Positions 27,375 to 37,039 of a stretch of 64,000 nt of DNA are shown one piece after another; positions within the stretch are counted from its first letter, which is position 1; each line of letters begins with the position of its first letter. Position numbers and translations under genes: made by a program. The DNA is from SKPS01 sp964469215 (lineage in GTDB: Bacteria > Bacteroidota > Bacteroidia > Bacteroidales > SKPS01), in NCBI GenBank assembly GCA_964469215.1, contig CAYXYB010000008.1, forward strand, positions 41,982-105,981. Direction: 5' to 3'. A model generated the notes under the pieces. That model saw only the letters and a list, made by a program, of their open reading frames with translations, was not told where the DNA came from and made no database searches.

Positions 27375-29408
27375 TTAATGAACCGGATAGTCGATATATA
27401 AAGCCGGCATTTCACGTGATCCGGGGTTTTTTATGAGGTAAAACTCGAACCATTCGAGGGTGCGCACAAGGTAATCATACCTGTTTATGTTCTTGATATT
27501 GCCATGCCCTTCACCCGGATAGCGTACAAACCTCACCGGGGCTTTGCCGTGTATTTTTAGCCCCCTGTAAAGTTCAAGCCCCTGAGATACCGGTATTCTG
27601 GGGTCATCATCACCATGAAGTATCAGTGTGGGTGTCTGGCTAAGTGTTACATATTTTACAGGGCTTGCATCCCATACCTTTTTCCAGTTTTCCCACGTCC
27701 AATAACCCCAGTGAACGTGATAGTCCTCATAAGGAATGTCGGTGATTTTTCTTTTCGACAACTGGTTTGAGATACCGACGAAAACAACTGATGCCGCGAA
27801 CCTTTCGCTATGCTTTGTTGCGGACCATGCAGCAAAAAAACCGCCGTATGAGCCTCCCCCGATACCGATCCTGTCTTTGTCGGCAAGTCCTCGTTTTATA
27901 AGATGGTCGATTCCATCCAGCACATCGTCATATTCGGCTCCAAGCAGGTCTCCGTAACCTGCCATTGTGAACTCAACACCTCTGCCCGAACCAGCCCTGT
28001 AATTTGGTGAAAACACAAAAAAGCCTCTGGATGCAGCAAACTGGCCCCATTGTGAATACCCGTTGTTCCATCCGTTTTTAACACAAGCCTCAGGGCCGCC
28101 GTGGATGTACACGATAACCGGATATTTCTTTCCCTCCTCGTATTCCAACGGATAGACCAATACACCGTCAATAATCTTTCCGTCTCGGGCAGCCCAGGTG
28201 ATCTTCTCCTGTCGTGCCAGTGAAACATCATTCAACCATGGATCATTATGTTTAGAGATTCTTTGTAAGGTTTTTTTACGCAAATCATAATGCATCAACT
28301 CATTTGGATGCTGTGATGTATTACCGGAAAAATACAGATTGCCACCATTCATTGATACATTATAAAACACAATCTGCCCACCTGAAATTACAGTTTCTCT
28401 TTTCTTCTCTTTTATCATATATCTGGTCAGAGTGATATCGACACTCTCTTCAGAACTGTAAAGCAGCCTGTTATTATCTTCCCATATCACGTCAATCACT
28501 GAAAGTTCAAGACCCTTAACAAGATTTGTGAGATCCTCGAAGTTGACATTCTCCTGATAAGTGTCCATTACAAAAAGGCTCCCACAAACTGCATCATTGA
28601 GCGATGAGGCTGCGAGAAATGCCAGATTGCGGCTGTCAGGACTCCATACCATCTTTTCCAGTTTGCCCTGGTTGTTGAGCTTGCTGATAATTTTTCCGGT
28701 CGTTGCATCAATTATGTGGATCTTCTTAAACATATATTCATAATCGACGAGATTTTTTTCTGATATTGCGGCAGCAATCCTGGTGCCGTCAGGTGAAACG
28801 GTAAAATCAAATACAGTGAGATTATCAACGAGTTTTGTTGCCTCTCCAGTTGATATATTGTACCTGAACAATTCCAGGTGCCTTAGCTCCTCTTCAAAGA
28901 CGTAGAGGTCAAACCCCTGTTTCAGTAGCCTTTGTTTGTCCGGATTGTGTGGTTGTAAAGCTGTGAGGGCAATCGTGTTTGCATTGATGAATTGATATGA
29001 GTTTACTGGCCTTGGAAAGTCGGTAAGCTGAGTGATGTTTTTGTCGCTGATCCGGATGCTGAAAACCTGATTTCCTTTACCCCCTTCGATCACCTGCCTG
29101 AAGCTTACCTCTTCTTTTCCTGGCACCCACGAAATGCCGGAAACATCTACTTTGCCTGTAATGAGGGGAATTGTGTTAAATTTCTTTACATCATAAATAT
29201 ACAGCTCCCGATAGAATTTTCCCACTCCTTCACTAATGTCAACAGGCATTAAAAGCACGTATGCAATCCAATTGCCATTGTCGGAAACAGAAACTTCTGT
29301 TACGTTTTTGATCCGGGATAAATGTTCGGGCTTCAGGCCGTTATTGCCGTAAACATTAGTGATAACGGCAATAGAAAACATCGATAATAAAACAATAAGT
29401 TTTTTCAT
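27375..29408 (-). CDS. Exported S9 family peptidase (prolyl oligopeptidase/acylaminoacyl-peptidase type)
   Basis: A protein of 677 residues with a signal peptide (LIVLLSMFSIAVITNVYG). An N-terminal WD40-like beta-propeller (about 25-400, with repeats such as V-S-P-D-G-T-R-I-A and W-S-P-D-S-R-N-L-A-F) is followed by an alpha/beta-hydrolase peptidase domain: nucleophile elbow G-G-S-Y-G-G near 517, acid in H-G-D-D-D-P-R-I-P-V, and His in Y-P-G-E-G-H-G. All three catalytic residues are present. It should act in the periplasm on short peptides, consistent with peptide fermentation. Monocistronic; a TATTTTTG box on the minus strand at 29445-29452 may be its -7 element. Confidence 0.9.
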   Translation of the reverse strand: MKKLIVLLSMFSIAVITNVYGNNGLKPEHLSRIKNVTEVSVSDNGNWIAYVLLMPVDISEGVGKFYRELYIYDVKKFNTIPLITGKVDVSGISWVPGKEEVSFRQVIEGGKGNQVFSIRISDKNITQLTDFPRPVNSYQFINANTIALTALQPHNPDKQRLLKQGFDLYVFEEELRHLELFRYNISTGEATKLVDNLTVFDFTVSPDGTRIAAAISEKNLVDYEYMFKKIHIIDATTGKIISKLNNQGKLEKMVWSPDSRNLAFLAASSLNDAVCGSLFVMDTYQENVNFEDLTNLVKGLELSVIDVIWEDNNRLLYSSEESVDITLTRYMIKEKKRETVISGGQIVFYNVSMNGGNLYFSGNTSQHPNELMHYDLRKKTLQRISKHNDPWLNDVSLARQEKITWAARDGKIIDGVLVYPLEYEEGKKYPVIVYIHGGPEACVKNGWNNGYSQWGQFAASRGFFVFSPNYRAGSGRGVEFTMAGYGDLLGAEYDDVLDGIDHLIKRGLADKDRIGIGGGSYGGFFAAWSATKHSERFAASVVFVGISNQLSKRKITDIPYEDYHVHWGYWTWENWKKVWDASPVKYVTLSQTPTLILHGDDDPRIPVSQGLELYRGLKIHGKAPVRFVRYPGEGHGNIKNINRYDYLVRTLEWFEFYLIKNPGSREMPALYIDYPVH

Positions 29409-29533
29409 ATTGAAAAATATTGTAAGTTAATAATTTGCTGTCAGCAAAAATATAAAAAAATCTTAAACCGCTTTTAAGGAGATGAAAATTCGGGTTTTTA
29501 ACGAAATGGTGTTGAAATAATTGACTGTTTTAA

Positions 29534-29564
29534 TTGATGTGCAGGATTGATTTTTTTATCTTAG
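29534..29564 (+). promoter_or_regulatory. Probable promoter of the acyl-CoA synthetase gene
   Basis: TTG (29534-29536) and TATCTTAG (29557-29564, one base off TAnnTTTG) are 20 bp apart and lie 32 bp before the start codon. Confidence 0.5.
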
Positions 29565-29596
29565 CCACCTTAAAAATAAATTAAAAAAGATAACAG

Positions 29597-31666
29597 ATGA
29601 TTGTTGATAAGTTGTTTAACCCGGGGAGTATTGTTGTTGTTGGTGCATCTAACGACACAGGCAAACCAGGCGGGAAGATTTTAAAGAACATCAGAGATGG
29701 AGGATTTAAGGGTGAACTGTTTGTGGTTAATCCAAAGGAGGATCTGATCCAGGGGGTAAGGAGTTTTCGTGATATTGAAATGCTCCCTCAGGTTGATCTG
29801 GCTGTAATAGCAATTGCTGCCAGGTTAACATTGCCGGTGGTGGAGCATCTGACAAAAGAAAAAGGAACAAAAGCATTCATAATTATATCTGCAGGGTTTA
29901 GTGAAGAGAGTGAGGATGGTCGGAAAATAGAACGGCAGATTGTGCAGTTGATTGATGAGGTTGGAGGGGCTTTGATAGGGCCGAATTGCACTGGTATCGT
30001 CACCCCTTTTCATAAATCGGTCTTCACGCTTCCGATACCCGAGTTCAATCCTGAGGGCTGCGATTTTGTCTCCAGCTCCGGTGCCACTGCTGTTTTTATC
30101 ATGGAATCGGGCATGCAGAAAGGGCTCACCTTTGCCAATGTGATCTCTGTGGGCAACTCAGCCCAGCTAGGAGTTGAGGATATTATTAAGCATCTCGATG
30201 AGACCTATGAGCCCGGAATAAGTGCCCCGGTCAAGCTACTATACATCGAAAACATCAAAAAGCCGGGAATGCTTCTGAAACATGCTTCATCACTGGTGCG
30301 AAAGGGGTGCAGGATTGCATGCATAAAAGCCGGCACTTCGGATGCAGGGCAGCGTGCTGCATCTTCACATACCGGTGCTCTTGCCAACCCGGATAAACCT
30401 GTTGATTCTCTATTACGCAAGGCTGGCATTGTGCGTTGCTATGGAAGGGATGAGCTTACTACTGTTGCGTCGATATTTATGCATAAACCCCTTAAAGGCA
30501 AAAGGTTTGCAATTATTACCCATGCCGGCGGTCCGGCGGTGATGCTAACGGATGTTCTCGCCAACAATGGCCTTGAGGTGCCGCATATCCAGGGGCCGGA
30601 TGCTGATGACCTCCTCTCAAAGCTATATGCCGGCTCATCAGTCTCCAATCCGGTTGATTTTCTTGCAACCGGAACTGCTGAACAACTTGGTGCAATAATC
30701 GACTATGTCGATCAGCGTTTCGACGAGATCGATGGCATGGTTGTGATATTCGGTACACCTGGGTTGTCTCCCGTTTTCGATACATACGAGCTCCTTTGGG
30801 AAAAGATGAAGAAGTCATCAAAACCCATATTTCCCGTCTTGCCATCCATTCTCGTTGCAGATGGAGAGATAAAATCATTCCTTGCTTCAGGAGGATTGTA
30901 TTTCCCTGATGAGGTGCTTCTGGGTAAAGCCCTGAGCCTGGTAGTAAATACACCGGAACCTGTTAGCGACAAGATATGTGTTGCCGACGTGGATATTGGA
31001 AGGATACGTGCCATCATTGACTTTGCAGATGATGGCTACATTAAACCCAATGAAGTGCAGGCTTTGCTCGACGCCGTGGGTATTGAGAGAGCAGGGGAGG
31101 CAGTGGTGACAGATCCTGCGAGCGCAGTAGAAAAAGCAAACAAACTGGGTTACCCGGTGGTAATGAAAGTTGTCGGGCCGGTTCATAAAACTGATGTCGG
31201 TGGAGTGATGCTCAATGTAACAGATGACAAAACCGTTATCAAAGAGTTTGAAAGAATGATACGTATCCCCGAAACAACAAGCATCCTGATTCAGCCAATG
31301 CTTTATGGAACCGAACTTTTTGCCGGTGCAACCCGTGAAGGAAATTTCGGACATCTTCTTATGTGTGGCATGGGGGGCATCTTCATTGAAGTAATGAAGG
31401 ACGTTAAAGCATCATTGGTTCCTGTAGATAAGGCAGAAATCCGTAATATGATCAGGTCTTTGAACAGCTATCCGTTGTTTCAAGGTGTGAGAGGACAAGA
31501 AGGTGTTAATGAAGCAGCTTTTATTGATGCTGTTTTTCGCCTTTCAGCCCTGCTTTACCATGCACCTGAAATTTCAGAACTTGACCTTAACCCTCTTCTT
31601 GGAAATAAAAACTATGTTAAAGTCGTTGACGCCCGGATTAGAATAGATAAATCAATAACAAATTAA
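29597..31666 (+). CDS. ADP-forming acetate/acyl-CoA synthetase, alpha and beta parts fused
   Basis: A protein of 689 residues carrying, in order, a CoA-binding Rossmann domain (V-V-V-G-A-S-N-D-T-G-K-P-G), a succinyl-CoA-ligase-like domain with the phosphorylated His in S-S-H-T-G-A-L-A near 256, and a C-terminal ATP-grasp domain (from about 470: L-G-Y-P-V-V-M-K-V, H-K-T-D-V-G-G-V, L-D-L-N-P-L). This is the NDP-forming acyl-CoA synthetase (ACD) family that converts acetyl-CoA or other acyl-CoAs plus ADP and phosphate to acid plus ATP, so it conserves energy at the end of sugar or amino acid fermentation. Monocistronic. Acyl specificity is not readable. Confidence 0.92.
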   Translation: MIVDKLFNPGSIVVVGASNDTGKPGGKILKNIRDGGFKGELFVVNPKEDLIQGVRSFRDIEMLPQVDLAVIAIAARLTLPVVEHLTKEKGTKAFIIISAGFSEESEDGRKIERQIVQLIDEVGGALIGPNCTGIVTPFHKSVFTLPIPEFNPEGCDFVSSSGATAVFIMESGMQKGLTFANVISVGNSAQLGVEDIIKHLDETYEPGISAPVKLLYIENIKKPGMLLKHASSLVRKGCRIACIKAGTSDAGQRAASSHTGALANPDKPVDSLLRKAGIVRCYGRDELTTVASIFMHKPLKGKRFAIITHAGGPAVMLTDVLANNGLEVPHIQGPDADDLLSKLYAGSSVSNPVDFLATGTAEQLGAIIDYVDQRFDEIDGMVVIFGTPGLSPVFDTYELLWEKMKKSSKPIFPVLPSILVADGEIKSFLASGGLYFPDEVLLGKALSLVVNTPEPVSDKICVADVDIGRIRAIIDFADDGYIKPNEVQALLDAVGIERAGEAVVTDPASAVEKANKLGYPVVMKVVGPVHKTDVGGVMLNVTDDKTVIKEFERMIRIPETTSILIQPMLYGTELFAGATREGNFGHLLMCGMGGIFIEVMKDVKASLVPVDKAEIRNMIRSLNSYPLFQGVRGQEGVNEAAFIDAVFRLSALLYHAPEISELDLNPLLGNKNYVKVVDARIRIDKSITN

Positions 31667-31766
31667 TTGATATAAAGTTATGCAACTTTATCAAGAATGC
31701 TTCGTATAACTCCGTGTTAAAAAGGAATTAAAAATCAGACACCTGATTAAAACACTGAAATTCAGT

Positions 31767-32654
31767 ATGTTTATAAAGAAATTCCATAAAGGTTGTTTAG
31801 TGCTGCTGATTATGTTGGCTTCCAACAATGTGTTTGGACATGGATTTAAACCATTAGGCTCATCATGGTCAAATCAGCAGGGTAACTACCAGGGCTTCTA
31901 TCTGGGTGGAGGATTAAGTATCTTCGATATGGATGGTGATTATGGGAGCAAACAGCTGGGCGCATTAACGACCGGTTTTACACTCCTGGCTGAAAATAAG
32001 TTCAACAACTATTTCGTTCTCAGAGCAGATATAACCAAAGGAACACTGCGTGAAAGGTTTTCAGGAAAGTATGCATACTTTGATCATCATACCGACATGC
32101 TTACAGGTGAGCTTTTTGGCATGTTTTTATTTCCTTCCCTTACCGGATGTACCAGGCGTGTTCAGGTAAGACCCTATCTTGGAATTGGCACAGGTGTTAT
32201 ATTTTTCGAAACCTTTGCAAACCTTTATGACGCCCAGGGTAAAAAATACCATTTCTGGAAGGATGGAAAAGTTAAGTTGGTAGCAGAAAACAGCCCGGAG
32301 TCTGAAGGTTCAGTTCCTGTTGTGCGTGATCGCACCTTCGAAACGAAAGTTGATTCACTGGATCTTTGTTCAGGTGTTGCTGCCATTCTTCCTGCAGAGG
32401 TAGGCATAAGGTTTATGGTTACCCCAAATCTTGGAATGTACATCTCAGGAAGATACACTTTAACCACTTCGGATTACATCGATCATGGTGTTGCATATTA
32501 TGACACCTATCTTACTGACAGGTCACCCTGGAATGATTTTCCTGACGGTTTCTACTCGTATTCGGTAAAGCTTGTTTATAAGCTGCAGTTCGAGGGGCCA
32601 AGGCAAACATATTCCCGTAAGCAACGAAGGCCCATTCAATGCCGTAAATTCTAA
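31767..32654 (+). CDS. Exported outer-membrane beta-barrel-like protein
   Basis: A protein of 295 residues with a signal peptide (FHKGCLVLLIMLASNNVFGH) and alternating strands rich in Gly, Tyr and Phe (G-F-Y-L-G-G-G-L-S-I-F-D-M-D-G-D-Y-G; P-Y-L-G-I-G-T-G-V-I-F-F; G-M-Y-I-S-G-R-Y-T-L-T), consistent with an outer-membrane barrel. A polar stretch between about 150 and 200 probably forms a long external loop. The C-terminus is basic (R-K-Q-R-R-P-I-Q-C-R-K-F) rather than ending in a barrel strand, which is odd. I do not recognise a named family. It faces the broken rtcB gene tail to tail. Confidence 0.6.
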   Translation: MFIKKFHKGCLVLLIMLASNNVFGHGFKPLGSSWSNQQGNYQGFYLGGGLSIFDMDGDYGSKQLGALTTGFTLLAENKFNNYFVLRADITKGTLRERFSGKYAYFDHHTDMLTGELFGMFLFPSLTGCTRRVQVRPYLGIGTGVIFFETFANLYDAQGKKYHFWKDGKVKLVAENSPESEGSVPVVRDRTFETKVDSLDLCSGVAAILPAEVGIRFMVTPNLGMYISGRYTLTTSDYIDHGVAYYDTYLTDRSPWNDFPDGFYSYSVKLVYKLQFEGPRQTYSRKQRRPIQCRKF

Positions 32655-32660
32655 CTACAG

Positions 32661-33830
32661 CTACCCTTTTATCACAGCCAATGGTGTTAATTCCCTGATG
32701 ATTCTGACAAGGTCAACTTGGTTTGCCATTACCTCATCTATATCTTTATAAGCACCGGATGCTTCATCAAGGTCTTTGAAGTGCCTGATGCCGTGAATGA
32801 TCCCCTTCTAGTTAAGTTTCCTGACCTCTTCATTGAAATCGAGGTTCTTTAGCGCTTGCTTTCTTCCCATCTTCCTCCCTGCCCCATGCGAACATGACAT
32901 GAATGATTCAGGATTTCCAAGCCCTTCAACGATATACGACTTTGTGCCCTGAGATCCCGGTATTATCCCGGTTTCACCCTGACGTGCCGAGGTTGCACCT
33001 TTACGATGAACAACAACCTGATGCCCGAAATGCTCCTCGACAGATGCATAATTATGAGCGATATTGATAACCGACCCAAATTCCACCTTGCCTGACACAG
33101 TCTCATTAATGATGTCGGTAACAGCATTGAGCAAATGCTGCCTGTTGGCAAAGGCAAAGTCTGCGCAATATTTCATCTCGGCAAAATAATCTGTAGCGTC
33201 TTTGTGATCAAGAGGCATCCATGCAAGGTCTGCTTTTGGATCCACCATCCTGCTCCAGCTTTCATTGAGTCTTCTGGCAATCCGGTTGTAATGATCGGCC
33301 ACCTGTTTACCCAGGTTACGCGACCCGGAATGAATCATCACCCAGAGGTAGCCATCATCCCCAATCTGTATCTCGATGAAATGGTTGCCACCGCCAAGAG
33401 TGCCCAACTGATGGAGTGCCGATTTATACTCTCTTCGAACAATGGTTAACTTGTCAGGATCATGATTCTGAGGCATCAATACTTCAGCCTGAGCCTTCTG
33501 ATGATGTTTGAAGCCTACAGGTATTCTCTCTCTTATCATCCCGATAACAGGCTTAAGGTCTGTCCCTGCAGGATCCTGAAGGCTGCTCCTTAAAGCGCAC
33601 ATTCCACATCCGATATCAACACCAACAGCATTGGGAATTATCACATTGTGAGTTGCCAGAACGCCGCCGATCGGCATACCGTAACCTTCATGAGCGTCGG
33701 GCATAACTGCAATGTGCCTGAATGCAAATGGCAGATTGGTAACGTTCCTTATCTGCTTCATTGCCCCCGGCTCAATATCATCAAGCCACATCTTTACTGG
33801 AAGCCTTTCGGTATTTATTGTATTTTTCAT
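32661..33830 (-). pseudogene. rtcB: rtcB (RNA 3'-phosphate/5'-OH ligase), interrupted by an in-frame amber codon
   Basis: The frame from 33830 gives 340 residues of RtcB: P-D-A-H-E-G-Y-G near 43, V-G-V-D-I-G-C-G-M, G-G-G-N-H-F-I-E, H-S-G-S-R-N-L-G and S-C-S-H-G-A-G-R-K, the region with the guanylylated His. It stops at TAG (32808-32810). The same frame stays open for 48 more codons to a second TAG at 32661-32663, encoding the normal C-terminus (H-G-I-R-H-F-K-D-L-D-E-A-S-G-A-Y-K-D-I-D, ending L-A-V-I-K-G). Relatives have Glu or similar at the stop, so GAG to TAG is the likely change. The lost part contains the conserved Tyr and penultimate Lys that, as I recall from archaeal RtcB structures, contact the guanine. 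Other genes here use TAG as a true stop. Confidence 0.85.
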
Positions 33831-34033
33831 CAGGTGTAAAAATAGGCAATTGCAGATCAGGTAATGCGGTTTAACAGTTAATCCCGAATTAAAATAGTTA
33901 CAACCGTTTATGTATTGGTCATGAGTTATGAGTTATAAGTTATAAAGTTATGAAGATACCCCAACAGCAGGATAAGGGAATCTGGTGAGAGGGGCTACTT
34001 TGCTTATAATCAATCGAAAGAAAATAATTTTGG

Positions 34034-35152
34034 TCACAAGGGAATCTCTACCCTGAAAGTTGTCCCTTTATCCGGTTCACTCTCCACTGTAATGGTTCCG
34101 TTATATAATTCAACCATCTTTTTGGCTATCGATAGGCCTAATCCGCTTCCGGTAATATGTTTTGTTTTCTGGTTTTTGATCCTTACAAAATCCTGAAACA
34201 ACATACCGGCCTCCTCCTGTGTCATGCCTATACCTGTATCTTCAACAGTGATAACAACAGAGCCATTGTGTTTTTTCAAAACCACAAATACGCTTCCGTT
34301 TTCCCTGTTATATTTTACGGCATTTGAAACAAGGTTATTGAAAATGATCTCCATTTCATTTTTGTCTGCATTCATAAAAATGCTTTCATCACCTTCGAGG
34401 ATTACCTTTATATTATGTTGAATTGCCAGTGGCTCTACCGTATCGGCAACTTTTCGTGCAATATCAACAAGATCAACCGGATGGATGACGCGTTTTTTTA
34501 CTCCCGACTCCATACGCGTAAGATCCAGAAGGTCGAGGATAAGGCCACGCATCCCCTTTATCCTTTCAATAGACCTTTCAATCATCTCCATGTAATCTTC
34601 GATCTGACTTCCGGCTTGTTTATCTTTCATAATTTTCAGGTATCCTTCAACGGCATTTATGGGTGATTTCAATTCGTGAGAAAGTACTGAAAGAAACTGA
34701 AAACGCACACTCTTTCCCTCCTCTTTCATCTGGCGGGTCATCCTGCGCAGGTATAGATGTTTGGTGATGTTTTCAACAGACGTCTTAAGTTCCTGGGGAG
34801 TGAATGGTTTCGGCACGAAGTTATATGCTCCCTGGTTTGTTGCCTTTATTGCCAACTCAAGCGATGCATACGAAGTAATCATGGTTACTGCAATATCATA
34901 GTCTTTTTGCTTGATGTATTCAAGAACTTCAACACCCTGGATTCCCGGAAGTTTGTTGTCCAGCAATACTATATCAATGTTGGTGTTGTCGATTATTTCG
35001 ACCGCTTTTTCACCGGTTTCTGCCTCGAGGATTTCATAAGTGATCTCCTCTTCCATAAAAGGATAGCTTACGGAATAATTCCGGAGAACTCTCACAATGC
35101 TGGAGATTATACCGGGTTCATCGTCAACGACAAGAAGTTTTAACTTGTTCAT
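34034..35152 (-). CDS. Hybrid two-component protein: receiver domain followed by histidine kinase
   Basis: A cytoplasmic protein of 372 residues. Residues 1 to about 135 are a receiver domain (V-V-D-D-E-P-G near 8, phospho-acceptor in I-V-L-L-D-N-K-L-P-G, conserved Lys in K-P-F-T). A HisKA domain follows with S-H-E-L-K-S-P-I-N near 160, and a HATPase domain with N-L-V-S-N-A-V-K-Y, D-T-G-I-G-M and G-S-G-L-G-L-S. There is no transmembrane segment, so its input is probably phosphotransfer from the membrane kinase encoded just upstream (24 bp away). Last gene of the sensory block that stands divergent to the formate dehydrogenase genes. Confidence 0.9.
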   Translation of the reverse strand: MNKLKLLVVDDEPGIISSIVRVLRNYSVSYPFMEEEITYEILEAETGEKAVEIIDNTNIDIVLLDNKLPGIQGVEVLEYIKQKDYDIAVTMITSYASLELAIKATNQGAYNFVPKPFTPQELKTSVENITKHLYLRRMTRQMKEEGKSVRFQFLSVLSHELKSPINAVEGYLKIMKDKQAGSQIEDYMEMIERSIERIKGMRGLILDLLDLTRMESGVKKRVIHPVDLVDIARKVADTVEPLAIQHNIKVILEGDESIFMNADKNEMEIIFNNLVSNAVKYNRENGSVFVVLKKHNGSVVITVEDTGIGMTQEEAGMLFQDFVRIKNQKTKHITGSGLGLSIAKKMVELYNGTITVESEPDKGTTFRVEIPL

Positions 35153-35176
35153 ATACTGGATGTTTAAAAAATATTT

Positions 35177-36958
35177 TTAGATATATCGTGGCAGAGTGAT
35201 AATGAACCGGGTGCCGGTTTGTCCGGCATCAGGATTGGTATTTGTTTTAACCGATATTTTTCCGTTGTGCATTTTCACAATACCATAGATCAATGGCAGG
35301 CCAAGTCCTGTGCCTTTACCCGGCGGCTTTGTGGTGAAAAACGGTGTAAAAAGCTTGTCGATATGTTCTTTAGATATTCCTGAACCTGTATCGGATACAG
35401 TAACCTCAATCTCCCGTTCATTTCCTTTAATATAAATATCGAGTCTTCCCCCTTCAGGCATTGCATCAATGCTGTTTTTCTCGAGGTTGGTAAAAACCTG
35501 TGTCATCTGTTCTGTATCAATCATAAGCATCGGATCATCAATATCGGCATGAACTTCTGCTTTGATACCGGGTGGTATCACAACACTGTTCAGGCTTTGT
35601 CTGAGGAAATCAATAACATTGACATCTTTGGCAACGATCTTGTTTTTACGTGCAAAATTCAACAATCCTCCAACTATGTTTTTGCATCGTTCGGCCTGTT
35701 CAACAATAATTTTCACATCGTCTCTTACAGGATTCCCTTCGGGCAGATCATCCAGAATAATATTGCTGTACATTGTGATAACCCCCAGGGGATTATTGAG
35801 TTCGTGTGCAATTCCTGCAGATATCTGGCCCATGTGGGCAAGCTTTTCCGACTGTTTTAAAGCCTCTTCAGCGGTGGCAAGTTTGGCTTTTGAAATGTCG
35901 AGAGCGTTAAGATATCTGAAAAGCCTGTCTGTGGTAAAACGGTAGACAAAAATCAGCAAAAAGAGAACAGAGAGTGCCCCAATCAGCAATGCGCCTGAGA
36001 CAGAGTATCTTACCAGGTCACGATTTTCAACATCATTCAGTATTGATGCAGCAACAAACAGATCAAACTGGTCGAAGTAACGATAAGCAACGGTTTTTTT
36101 ATGATCCCCCTGCATGAAGTCGAGGGTGCCGGATGACGTATTGAAAATACCGCTCATAAAGGTACTGTCCTGCCATTGTTCTCCTTTACGTGTGGGATGA
36201 ATTAGCAAAATCCCGTTTTTGTCAAACACGAACGGATATCCGCTCTTTCCAATCTTAAGTTTGTTAAGTATCCTCTCAAGCTCCTGCATATCCTTCTCCT
36301 TGTCGCCAACATACAACATGCCCACAATATTGCCGTCAACAATTATAGGCTCATAAGCAGTTGTATACCATTCATCCACAACAACCGCTCGTCCATAATA
36401 TACCTTACCCTTTAATACAGTTTCTGCAACAACCGAGTTGTTTGGGATATAGGTACCCACAGCTCTGAGGCTGTCAGATTTTCTGATGTTGGTAGAAATC
36501 CTGACAAAACCACTGTCGATCTTTTGAAAAATAGTTATTGATCCACCAATCACCTCTTCAAGAAAATCAACAAAGTCATAGTTGTTGTAAAGCTCTTTAC
36601 CATCGTGCCTCCATACCGGTAATGTGGTAATGTGTGTTGTATTGGTCTGCTGATTCTCAACTTCGATGGTGAGTTTCCTGTCAGTGATCTGAAGTGGTTT
36701 GCTGAAAAAATGGATGTTGGCTACTTTAAGATTTGTCTGAACTTTTTCAAGTTTCAGAATGCTTTCACGCTCGAACATCTTGGTAATGGTCTGAACCTCA
36801 AGCTCAAGCCTGTTTATGATCTGATCATCGAATGATTTTACCGATCTACTTGCAAGCCACAAGGTTGTGATCGTAACCACAGTGATAACAATTATCATCA
36901 CCGGTAGGAACAGCTTCAGCTTAAGCGGAACAACTATGTTGGTTTTCAATCTTAACAT
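35177..36958 (-). CDS. Membrane sensor histidine kinase with extracytoplasmic Cache domain
   Basis: A protein of 593 residues: membrane segment at about 12-35, a large periplasmic region of about 290 residues with Cache-type signatures (Y-T-T-A-Y-E-P-I-I-V-D-G-N-I-V-G-M-L-Y-V-G, then G-K-S-G-Y-P-F-V-F-D-K-N-G), a second membrane segment near 325-347, then HisKA with phospho-acceptor in G-I-A-H-E-L-N-N-P-L-G and a HATPase domain (N-S-I-D-A-M-P-E-G-G, D-T-G-S-G-I, G-K-G-T-G-L-G-L). Cache domains bind small extracellular ligands such as carboxylates, which would fit regulation of the neighbouring formate system, but this is inference. It is transcribed with the hybrid kinase after an intergenic terminator. 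Confidence 0.9.
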   Translation of the reverse strand: MLRLKTNIVVPLKLKLFLPVMIIVITVVTITTLWLASRSVKSFDDQIINRLELEVQTITKMFERESILKLEKVQTNLKVANIHFFSKPLQITDRKLTIEVENQQTNTTHITTLPVWRHDGKELYNNYDFVDFLEEVIGGSITIFQKIDSGFVRISTNIRKSDSLRAVGTYIPNNSVVAETVLKGKVYYGRAVVVDEWYTTAYEPIIVDGNIVGMLYVGDKEKDMQELERILNKLKIGKSGYPFVFDKNGILLIHPTRKGEQWQDSTFMSGIFNTSSGTLDFMQGDHKKTVAYRYFDQFDLFVAASILNDVENRDLVRYSVSGALLIGALSVLFLLIFVYRFTTDRLFRYLNALDISKAKLATAEEALKQSEKLAHMGQISAGIAHELNNPLGVITMYSNIILDDLPEGNPVRDDVKIIVEQAERCKNIVGGLLNFARKNKIVAKDVNVIDFLRQSLNSVVIPPGIKAEVHADIDDPMLMIDTEQMTQVFTNLEKNSIDAMPEGGRLDIYIKGNEREIEVTVSDTGSGISKEHIDKLFTPFFTTKPPGKGTGLGLPLIYGIVKMHNGKISVKTNTNPDAGQTGTRFIITLPRYI

Positions 36959-36983
36959 GAATTCCTGATAACTATTAACCCTG

Positions 36984-37016
36984 AAAAAAACATGGCATGG
37001 AATGTTGTTCCATGCC
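36984..37016 (-). terminator. Intrinsic terminator between receiver gene and histidine kinase gene
   Basis: Perfect nine-base arms (37008-37016 and 36994-37002 in minus-strand order) enclose a five-base loop, followed on the minus strand by a run of seven T (36990-36984). It separates the receiver protein gene from the kinase pair, so they are probably different transcripts or joined by partial read-through. Confidence 0.75.
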
Positions 37017-37039
37017 TGTTTCTCTAAAACAACGATTTT

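Noticed and set aside
32808..32810. Amber codon in rtcB decoded as pyrrolysine
   Set aside because: TAG is used as an ordinary terminator by several genes here (for example at 5882-5884 and 22023-22025), and no methylamine methyltransferase or pyl gene is seen.
33923..33951. Heptamer runs (GAGTTAT, AAGTTAT) as a functional site
   Set aside because: Short imperfect AT-rich runs of this kind also occur near 22045 with no shared gene context, so they look like slippage sequence.
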